Positions 6,367 to 11,250 of a stretch of 11,250 nucleotides of DNA are shown here, in pieces. A model generated the notes under the pieces. It searched no databases. It was not told where the DNA came from and worked only from the letters and a program-made list of their open reading frames with translations. The translations under genes and the position numbers were made by a program. The stretch is from Candidatus Shapirobacteria bacterium (GTDB taxonomy: Bacteria > Patescibacteriota > Microgenomatia > UBA12405 > UBA6130): positions 1 through 11,250 of the forward strand of contig JALTFB010000016.1 in the NCBI GenBank assembly GCA_027007615.1, in the 5' to 3' direction. How positions within the stretch are numbered: position 1 is the first letter of the stretch; every line of letters begins with the position of its first letter.

Positions 6367-7503
6367 ATGCTCAAATTTCTAGTAAGCCCCGGGGAATTGG
6401 TTTTGAAAGGCCGCAACCGGGGATTTTTCGAACGCCAGCTGGACCGCAACCTGCGGCTGGCTTTAGGCAAATCGTTATACCGGCAAGATCGTTTTGGCAG
6501 CCGCCGCCTCTTACAAGTTGACGGAAAAATAGAAGAGGCGCAATCTCGATTAAGGAGCGTCTTTGGCATCAGCCGCTTTGCCTCGGTTAATAAGGCCGAT
6601 AACTGGGACGACCTTAAGAAGCAATTGAAAAATATTTTGCAAGAAAAATCATTCCGCACTTTTGCTATTCGCGCCAAAAACAAGGACACCAAGGGATTAA
6701 GCGGCCAAAAGATGAATGAAAGATTGGGCAATTTTATCGGTAAAGATTTTCCCGTTAAAGTTGATCTCGAAAAACCGGAATTAACAATTTATGTTGACCA
6801 TTATCCTCATGCTTTTTATTTTCATTTCGGATGGCAACAAGGCGCCGGTGGTTTACCGGTGGGTATTAGCGGGCAAGTGCTGTCTCTTTTTTCAGGCGGC
6901 ATCGATTCGCCGGTGGCTGCCTATCTTATGGCTCGGAGGGGCTGCCGAGTTGATCTGCTTCATTTTTACGCCCTAGACAATGCCGAATCGGTTTTAGCCA
7001 GTAAAATCAAGCCTCTTTTCCATCTCCTTCAACGTTATACTGTTTCTTCGCAATTAATCCTTTTGCCCTACGCTCCTTTTTATCAGGCCATTCGCCAACG
7101 GCCGCCGACCGGCAACGAAGTGGTACTTTTCCGGCGCTTTATTTTGCGGGCCGGCGAAAGATTGGCAGTTAAAAACGGTTACCGCGCCTTGGTTACCGGC
7201 GACAATTTATCCCAAGTCGCCTCGCAAACGTTGGCTAATATTGTGGCCACTACGGAAACCGTCAAAATGCCGGTTTTCCGCCCATTGATTGGCTTTGATA
7301 AAAAAGAGATTATCGACTGGGCGCGGCGGATTGGCAGCTACGAACTATCCATAAGACCTTACCAGGATTGCTGCGCTCTAGTGCAAAAACATGCCAAAAC
7401 CCGCGTTAACTTAGCGGCAATAACCAAAGAAGAAAAGCAACTGAAGCTGGAAAAAGCGCTTACCTCCACCTTGGAAAAAACAGTGGTGGTTTCCGGAAAC
7501 TGA
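6367..7503 (+). CDS. thiI: tRNA 4-thiouridine synthase ThiI, short form without rhodanese domain
   Basis: 378 residues. ThiI adenylates U8 of tRNAs and transfers sulfur to make 4-thiouridine; in some bacteria it also supplies thiazole sulfur. An N-terminal ferredoxin-like plus THUMP region (about 1-165) is followed by the PP-loop ATPase domain with LSLFSGGIDSPVAAYLM at 172-188. Further signatures are ALVTGDNLSQVASQTLANI at 274-292, PVFRPLIGFDKKEII at 302-316 and PYQDCCALV at 331-339, whose cysteines align with the conserved catalytic region. The rhodanese domain of the E. coli enzyme is absent, so a separate desulfurase must deliver sulfur directly. No thiamine gene is nearby, favouring the tRNA role. 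It ends 8 nt before an intrinsic terminator. Confidence 0.93.
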   Translation: MLKFLVSPGELVLKGRNRGFFERQLDRNLRLALGKSLYRQDRFGSRRLLQVDGKIEEAQSRLRSVFGISRFASVNKADNWDDLKKQLKNILQEKSFRTFAIRAKNKDTKGLSGQKMNERLGNFIGKDFPVKVDLEKPELTIYVDHYPHAFYFHFGWQQGAGGLPVGISGQVLSLFSGGIDSPVAAYLMARRGCRVDLLHFYALDNAESVLASKIKPLFHLLQRYTVSSQLILLPYAPFYQAIRQRPPTGNEVVLFRRFILRAGERLAVKNGYRALVTGDNLSQVASQTLANIVATTETVKMPVFRPLIGFDKKEIIDWARRIGSYELSIRPYQDCCALVQKHAKTRVNLAAITKEEKQLKLEKALTSTLEKTVVVSGN

Positions 7504-7511
7504 CAAAAATG

Positions 7512-7535
7512 CTAGACAATTCTGTTTAGTTTTTT
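7512..7535. terminator. Intrinsic terminator, apparently bidirectional, between thiI and the dehydrogenase gene
   Basis: CTAGACA (7512-7518), loop ATTC and TGTTTAG (7523-7529) make a 7-bp stem with one G-U pair, followed by six Ts (7530-7535) on the plus strand. On the minus strand the same stem is followed after CA by TTTTT (7509-7505). It can therefore end both convergent transcripts. It overlaps the last codons and stop of the minus-strand gene. Confidence 0.7.
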
Positions 7536-8507
7536 ACCCTCCAAAAAAGCCTTAATATTGGCGATTGTTGCGGTCAGAATGCGGTCAATTGCCTCATGGG
7601 TATTGAAAGCGTTATGGGGAGTAATAATTACATTGGGGAGCTCGCGGAGAAGATGGGCGGTAACCAATTCCGCCAGGTTATCACGCGACACATATTGGTC
7701 GAAAAGAGCCCGGCGGTCATCAATGATTTCTTCCTCTTCAAGAACATCTAAGCCCGCACCGGCCAAAATGCCATGATTGATACCCCAAAGAATAGCTTCG
7801 CTTTCGACAATAGGCCCCCGGGCAGTATTAATTATATAGGCGCCCTTCTTCACAAGCTTAATATTTTGCCGATTGATAAGATGGTGCGTTTGCGGAGTAA
7901 GCGGCAGATGAATGGTTATAATGTCACTTTGCTCAAGGCAAGCTTCCAAATTAACGCGGCGGTAATGCAAACGTTTTTCCTGCTGGGGATGAGCCGAATG
8001 GGTAACTCCCAATACTTTCATACCAAAAGCGCGGCCATAACGCGCCATATATTGGCCAATATGGCCCACACCAATTATACCCAATGTTTTTCCTTTCAAA
8101 TCAAATCCCGTTAGGCCGTTTGGAGAGAACCCGCCCTGACGCACCCGCTGATTTGCCTCTATAATGCGGCGGCTGAGGGCCAAAATTAGGGCGAAAGCGT
8201 GTTCCGCCACAGTATTTTCACCGTAAAAGGGAACATTGGCGACAGCAATATGATGGCGGCGGCAATAATCAATATCAATATGGTCAAACCCCGTTGAACG
8301 AGTGGCAATCATTTTAAGATGGGGGAGTTTCTTTAAAGTTTTCTCATGCAGATTGGAATAAATAAAAGTGGAAACAATTTCATAATCGGCCGCAGCGGCA
8401 AGGTGGTTCTCTATTTCTTGGGGAAATACATCGGCACCCAAGCGCGCTGCATATTTAGCTAAAGGCGCTTTTTCCCACTCTTCTGTTTCAAAAAAGCCAA
8501 TCTTCAT
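7512..8507 (-). CDS. D-isomer-specific 2-hydroxyacid dehydrogenase (D-lactate dehydrogenase type)
   Basis: 331 residues, family length. It reduces a 2-keto acid with NAD(P)H, most likely pyruvate to D-lactate in a fermenting cell. The Rossmann motif GKTLGIIGVGHIGQ spans 139-152. The catalytic set is intact: Arg230 in NTARGP, Glu257 or Glu258 in GLDVLEEEE, and His298 in ITPHNAF. HLPLTPQTHHLIN at 200-212 and VAEHAFALILALSRR at 100-114 are typical. The ATGA overlap (8507-8504) with the upstream PAP2 gene implies one transcript and coupled translation. D-lactate could serve energy metabolism or cell-wall chemistry (depsipeptide termini), but substrate specificity is not proven. Confidence 0.9.
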   Translation of the reverse strand: MKIGFFETEEWEKAPLAKYAARLGADVFPQEIENHLAAAADYEIVSTFIYSNLHEKTLKKLPHLKMIATRSTGFDHIDIDYCRRHHIAVANVPFYGENTVAEHAFALILALSRRIIEANQRVRQGGFSPNGLTGFDLKGKTLGIIGVGHIGQYMARYGRAFGMKVLGVTHSAHPQQEKRLHYRRVNLEACLEQSDIITIHLPLTPQTHHLINRQNIKLVKKGAYIINTARGPIVESEAILWGINHGILAGAGLDVLEEEEIIDDRRALFDQYVSRDNLAELVTAHLLRELPNVIITPHNAFNTHEAIDRILTATIANIKAFLEGKKLNRIV

Positions 8508-9091
8508 CTTTTCTTCAATATAACAAAAAAACGGGAAAGTGCAAAATAAATACCCAATATTAATTTATTGACTTTCCGCAGCCGGCCCTTGGCTAAAAAA
8601 ACAATATAGGAAGAGATCATGGCTATAAAAACCGAGCCGAGGATATCAAGGGGAAAATGAAGCCCACAAAATACTCTGGCAGTTCCCCCCCAAATGCCCA
8701 GCAAAAAGAGCCCGATGCCCATTTTTCTTGTTTGCCTGAAATATAAAGACATGAAAGCGATTGCCAGCATAAAAGTAGTGTGATCCGAAGGGAAAGAAGT
8801 TTCCGGCGCATGGTTAACTAAAAGTTTGCCTATGTTTTCCATAAAAGGACGGGGATGAAAATAAAATAAAGTGGTGAAAAAATTTAGCAAAATTCCCAAA
8901 ATGGCCGCATAACCCAAAAATAAGGCAATGTTTTTATATTCCTTACCTTTAAGCCAAAGATATATCAGAAACACGATGGGGACAGTAAACAAGTATTTTG
9001 CCGCCGCTATGCCTAACTTGTCCAAATAAGCATTGTGGCCAGCAAAAAAATTTATTGCCCTAAAAACCCGGATGTTCAGTTGCTCAATCAT
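8504..9091 (-). CDS. PAP2-family membrane phosphatase, probable undecaprenyl-diphosphatase
   Basis: 195 residues with about five to six membrane spans. The three phosphatase motifs are visible: FHPRP at 78-82, SFPSDHTT at 99-106 with the catalytic-pocket His104, and ARVFCGLHFPLD at 138-149 with nucleophile His145 and Asp149. The leading Lys of motif 1 (KxxxxxxRP) is not evident. Length and motif spacing fit BcrC/YbjG-type enzymes that recycle undecaprenyl pyrophosphate for peptidoglycan synthesis, although other lipid phosphates are possible. It is first in a two-gene unit, its stop overlapping the dehydrogenase start by ATGA. Upstream is A/T-rich DNA and then the insertion sequence. Confidence 0.87.
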   Translation of the reverse strand: MIEQLNIRVFRAINFFAGHNAYLDKLGIAAAKYLFTVPIVFLIYLWLKGKEYKNIALFLGYAAILGILLNFFTTLFYFHPRPFMENIGKLLVNHAPETSFPSDHTTFMLAIAFMSLYFRQTRKMGIGLFLLGIWGGTARVFCGLHFPLDILGSVFIAMISSYIVFLAKGRLRKVNKLILGIYFALSRFFVILKKR

Positions 9092-9100
9092 CGCTAAAAT

Positions 9101-9106
9101 ATTTTA
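9101..9106 (-). promoter_or_regulatory. Candidate -10 of the PAP2-dehydrogenase unit
   Basis: Minus strand TAAAAT (9106-9101), 9 nt before the ATG at 9091, giving a leader of only a few bases. No extended TG and no clear -35; the surroundings are A/T-rich, so chance matches are likely. Confidence 0.35.
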
Positions 9107-9134
9107 AACGAAAATAAATTAAGAAACAAAATCT

Positions 9135-9162
9135 CGTCCTGGTCCACTACATCATGGACACT
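9135..9162 (+). repeat. Left terminal inverted repeat of the insertion sequence
   Basis: About 28 bp. GTCC, GGTCCA, ATGG and ACACT blocks match the right end, with a small gap in the middle. It contains the TGA stop of the transposase. Confidence 0.7.
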
Positions 9163-10113
9163 TCCTCCTTTCTAGTTTAACAGATAATGATTGATTGGTT
9201 AGTGGCTGCTTCTGTTGGAGGAGAGGCTGGAGATATTGATAGGGAGTTAGATAATTCAGGGCTTGGTGAGGCCGGTAGGTATTGTACCGGCTGACCCAAG
9301 CAGAGAGCTTTTGGTTGAGATAATCAAGCTCAGGAAGGAGTTGCTCATCAAAGAGCCAGAGCTCATACTTAGTACTCTGGATTAGTCTTTCAATGAGGGC
9401 ATTATCATTAGGGGTTCTTACTCTAGAGAAGTAATGGATAATTCCTTTCTTCTTGGCAGCTAAATGAAAATACTTGAGATACTCACTGCCATTATCAGTC
9501 TGGATAGCCCTAATCTTAAAGGGGAAGAATTTGATAGTTCTTTCCAGAAAGTCCTCAGCTGCTTTACTGGTAATCCCGGTGTAGACCCGGCTAAAAGCTA
9601 ACCTTGATTTGGTATCTACAGCGGTAAACTGATAATACTTGCTCCCCAGGATATGGAGATGCTTGGTATCTATCTGGACCAGGAAGCCAGGCGATTGGTA
9701 TCTAAGCTCTCGGGCAGCCCGCAGACGGGGAATACGATACTTGAGTTGTTTTCTCTTCTCAATCCCCTTGATAACCTTAGCCTCTCTAATTAAACCTCTC
9801 CTCTTGATGATTCTCCCCACACTAGAAGGAGAAAGACTAAGAGCATAGTCCCTCTTTAAGAGATAGCTAATCTTGTACTTGCTAAAGCCCATGTTTTCTT
9901 TCCTGAGAGAGATTACTAGTTGTTGGGTAGACCAGGGAATCAGAGATTGCCTCGGTGCCCTGGGTCGCCGAGAACGAGACTCCAGGGAAGGAAGATAACG
10001 GGGATTAAACCGTTTCTTCCATTTGTAAAAGGTGGTTGGTGAGATACCAAAGTGGCGACAGGTGAGACGAGCATTATTACCGTGGGCAAAATACCAATTT
10101 TACCATCGCTCAT
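9152..10113 (-). pseudogene. IS481-type transposase, frame broken near its start
   Basis: The downstream frame is open from 10099 to the stop at 9152 and encodes nearly the whole transposase. It has an N-terminal helix-turn-helix (ARLTCRHFGISPTTFYKWKKRF, start near 10077), an arginine-rich linker, and an rve integrase core with catalytic Asp in VQIDTKH, Asp in IQTDNGSEY and Glu in NALIERLIQ. That frame has no start codon before the ATG at 9892, and TAA precedes it at 10102. An ATG at 10113 with a good SD (AAGGA, 6-nt spacing) lies in another frame. Adding one A to the AAAA run at 10101-10098 joins it in frame to give about 320 residues, the family size. So this is a 1-base deletion, a homopolymer sequencing error, or a recoding site. 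The 246-residue product from 9892 would lack the DNA-binding domain. Confidence 0.75.
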
Positions 10114-10124
10114 GATTATTCCTT

Positions 10125-10153
10125 AGTGTTCACCATGTGTTTGGACCTGGACA
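10125..10153 (-). repeat. Right terminal inverted repeat of the insertion sequence
   Basis: About 29 bp, read on the minus strand. It pairs with the left end over GTCC-n-GGTCCA and then ATGG and ACACT. It lies just outside the transposase SD. Confidence 0.7.
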
Positions 10154-10275
10154 GCACATTTTATCAAAGGGGTACGAATGGGCTTTTGCAATTACCAGCT
10201 GCTGCCGCCGCCGAATTTCGTATTTCGCTTTGCGAAATGCGCCACTTATAAATTTGTTTGCCTAAAATCATTTTA
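10154..10275. other. Intergenic stretch between insertion sequence and XRE gene
   Basis: No open frame is supported. It holds a G/C-rich GCTGCTGCCGCCGCCG-like run near 10198-10212 and a perfect 7-bp palindrome, ATTTCGC-TTT-GCGAAAT (10222-10238), with no following T-tract. It could be a remnant of the sequence interrupted by the insertion. Confidence 0.4.
10158..10166 (-). promoter_or_regulatory. Possible promoter at the right insertion-sequence junction
   Basis: Minus strand TGA-TAAAAT (10166-10158), an extended -10 lying just outside the right end. Transcription would start near 10151 and read into the transposase. No -35 at normal spacing. Confidence 0.35.
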
Positions 10276-10328
10276 TTTGGTAGTATAGAAGTAATAGTAA
10301 TAGACATATATACTATAATACTACCAAA
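10276..10328 (+). promoter_or_regulatory. Promoter and 11-bp inverted-repeat operator of the XRE gene
   Basis: TTTGGTAGTAT (10276-10286) is repeated in perfect inversion as ATACTACCAAA (10318-10328), 31 bp apart. A perfect -10 TATAAT (10314-10319) touches the right arm, with an alternative TATACT at 10309-10314. The -35 is weak. Between the arms is a tandem GTAATA repeat (10291-10302). A repressor bound to both arms would cover the promoter, so autorepression by the downstream XRE protein is likely. Confidence 0.65.
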
Positions 10329-10339
10329 ACTTTACATAT

Positions 10340-10546
10340 ATGACAAGTGGAAAAACAATCAGCGAAAATATCAAGAAAGCACGAGCAAAACTTGGCTTAA
10401 CACAAGACGATTTAGCAAAGAAAGCCGATGTTAAATATACAACGCTTATGAAGGTCGAAAGCGGTACGGTTAATAAGCCAAGCGTTCAAACTATGGCGAA
10501 AATCGCCAAAGCATTGGGCGTTTCAATTGAGAATTTAATAAAATAA
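10340..10546 (+). CDS. Small XRE/Cro-CI family DNA-binding regulator
   Basis: 68 residues consisting of a single helix-turn-helix domain. It has ISENIKKARAKLGLTQDDLAKKADV, the recognition-helix region KYTTLMKVESG and PSVQTMAKIAKALGVSIENL, the standard five-helix HTH_3 layout from start to end with no extra domain. It binds DNA, probably as a dimer, and the inverted repeat around its own promoter is the obvious operator. One base separates its TAA from the ATG of the next gene, so the pair forms an operon. No SD is visible; the leader would be about 14 nt. Such minimal regulators commonly control accessory cassettes (toxin-antitoxin, phage, defence), but none is recognisable here. Confidence 0.93.
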   Translation: MTSGKTISENIKKARAKLGLTQDDLAKKADVKYTTLMKVESGTVNKPSVQTMAKIAKALGVSIENLIK

Positions 10547-10547
10547 T

Positions 10548-11250
10548 ATGGCAGTATTTCGTTTTATATTTTCAATCATTTTTGCTCCAATTAGATTATT
10601 GGCGAATTTATTCACTCAACGCAAAAATAATGTTTTAGAGTGGCACTTAAATTACGGCCCCTCATTTGTAAAAATTCAGACAAATCATAAAGAGCAATTT
10701 TTGCCTGACGATTTATTGATAGCCAGCTATATACTCTTTTTAGCTCGATATTTTTATATCTGCGATGACAGGCAAATAAATATTATGAGAGATTTTCTTT
10801 TGGAAGCAGTAGAGAAATCTCAAAAACCTAACGAGATTACGCCTAAGTTATATGAGGTCGTTTTCCAGACACTGAATCAAATGGAAAAAGACGCAACACT
10901 TGGCTTGTTTAAAATCTATAATAAGTTTTTGCCTACTCCACCTCTAACTTTTTCTGAAGACGAAGAACCAAGACATTCGTTCGCAAAGTATAAATTTTTG
11001 ATTTTTGAACGCAGTGGCAGTAATGGCTTAGGTAATATTTTTCATATGTCCGCTGGGCCAGATATAATTTTACTCCCACTTACTATTGGGATTTTGTATG
11101 AATATGTAATAAACAAATTGCGAGATAAAGGTAAAAAAGAGAAATTAGATAATTCAATTATTGACTTACTGAAAAAGCACTCGGCTATAGATTGTCGATC
11201 TATGGCGGGGCTGAATGAATTGCCGAACGAAATCATTAGCAGTAATAATT
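10548..11250 (+). CDS. Unknown protein co-transcribed with XRE regulator, cut off by the window end
   Basis: Frame open for 234 codons from the ATG at 10548 to the right edge with no stop; I do not recognise it. The first 22 residues (MAVFRFIFSIIFAPIRLLAN...) are hydrophobic, then basic, fitting a membrane anchor or amphipathic targeting helix. The next 110 residues are helical and charged (LPDDLLIASYILFLARYFY near 51-69). Near 165-190 a second hydrophobic stretch (DIILLPLTIGILYEYVI) precedes a lysine-rich segment. Codon use is more A/T-rich than the genes before 9100, hinting at horizontal transfer. It is translationally tied to the regulator by a 1-nt gap. Function is unknown; membrane effector is a guess. 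Confidence 0.75.
   Translation, partial: MAVFRFIFSIIFAPIRLLANLFTQRKNNVLEWHLNYGPSFVKIQTNHKEQFLPDDLLIASYILFLARYFYICDDRQINIMRDFLLEAVEKSQKPNEITPKLYEVVFQTLNQMEKDATLGLFKIYNKFLPTPPLTFSEDEEPRHSFAKYKFLIFERSGSNGLGNIFHMSAGPDIILLPLTIGILYEYVINKLRDKGKKEKLDNSIIDLLKKHSAIDCRSMAGLNELPNEIISSNN

Larger units (their letters stand above)
9135..10153 (-). mobile_element. IS481-like insertion sequence, about 1.02 kb
   Basis: A single DDE transposase gene fills the element, bounded by imperfect terminal inverted repeats. Left inward sequence begins CGTCCTGGTCCA at 9135; right inward (minus strand from 10153) begins TGTCCAGGTCCA. Both continue to a shared ACACT about 28 bp in. The transposase stop lies in the left repeat. 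I cannot find a convincing target-site duplication next to either end, so the exact ends could be off by a few bases or the insertion may be old. Confidence 0.8.

Noticed and set aside
9131..10170. Target-site duplication around the insertion sequence
   Set aside because: The bases next to the two ends do not match convincingly at any length from 4 to 10.
10222..10238. Palindrome ATTTCGC-TTT-GCGAAAT as a terminator
   Set aside because: No T-tract on either side and no gene ending nearby; kept only as a feature of the intergenic stretch.
1..11250. CRISPR arrays, tRNA or rRNA genes
   Set aside because: No regularly spaced repeats, no cloverleaf with a TTCGANNC arm, and no rRNA-like blocks were seen on either strand.

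Overview
The window looks like a chromosomal segment of a Candidate Phyla Radiation (Patescibacteria) bacterium, possibly of the Microgenomates or Parcubacteria lineages. The reasons are: short single-domain versions of housekeeping enzymes, extremely tight packing (overlapping or 8-40 bp gaps), a membrane-anchored lysozyme-like protein of a type I associate with CPR genomes, and an almost complete absence of Shine-Dalgarno (SD) sequences. TGA serves as a normal stop, which argues against the UGA-recoding Gracilibacteria and Absconditabacteria. The lineage is an inference from protein character, since no rRNA is present.

Layout. Positions 1-1259 (minus) hold a lysozyme-like envelope protein overlapping a SAM-dependent methyltransferase that runs off the left edge. 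Divergent from them is an aromatic-amino-acid-permease-like transporter (1349-2422), which converges on hisS (2448-3689, minus). hisS is divergent from glyA (3730-4971) across 40 bp. A cobalamin riboswitch (about 4995-5134) follows, with its promoter inside the last codons of glyA. It leads into an unrecognised 382-residue protein with a C-terminal zinc ribbon (5161-6309). Next is thiI (6367-7503), ending in an apparently bidirectional terminator shared with a convergent D-lactate-dehydrogenase-type gene and a PAP2 lipid phosphatase (7512-9091, minus, ATGA overlap).

From about 9135 the character changes. A roughly 1.02-kb IS481-like insertion sequence has a transposase frame broken near its start. 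It is followed by an A/T-rich accessory stretch with a small XRE repressor (10340-10546), a perfect 11-bp inverted repeat around its promoter, and one base downstream an unknown gene that runs off the right edge.

Two themes stand out. First, at least five core genes have a -10 element, often of the extended TGnTAnnnT form, ending about 5-8 nt before the start codon, so their mRNAs should be leaderless or nearly so. The one clear exception is the riboswitch gene, which has a long leader and an SD (AAGG) placed in the 3' arm of a hairpin, as a translation-controlling switch needs. Second, the riboswitch ties an unknown protein to cobalamin status in a lineage usually thought to depend on scavenged nutrients; this is the best candidate here for undescribed biology. 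The rest are housekeeping genes (His-tRNA charging, one-carbon metabolism, tRNA thiolation, fermentation or redox, undecaprenyl-phosphate recycling, cell-wall cleavage) without an obvious shared pathway.
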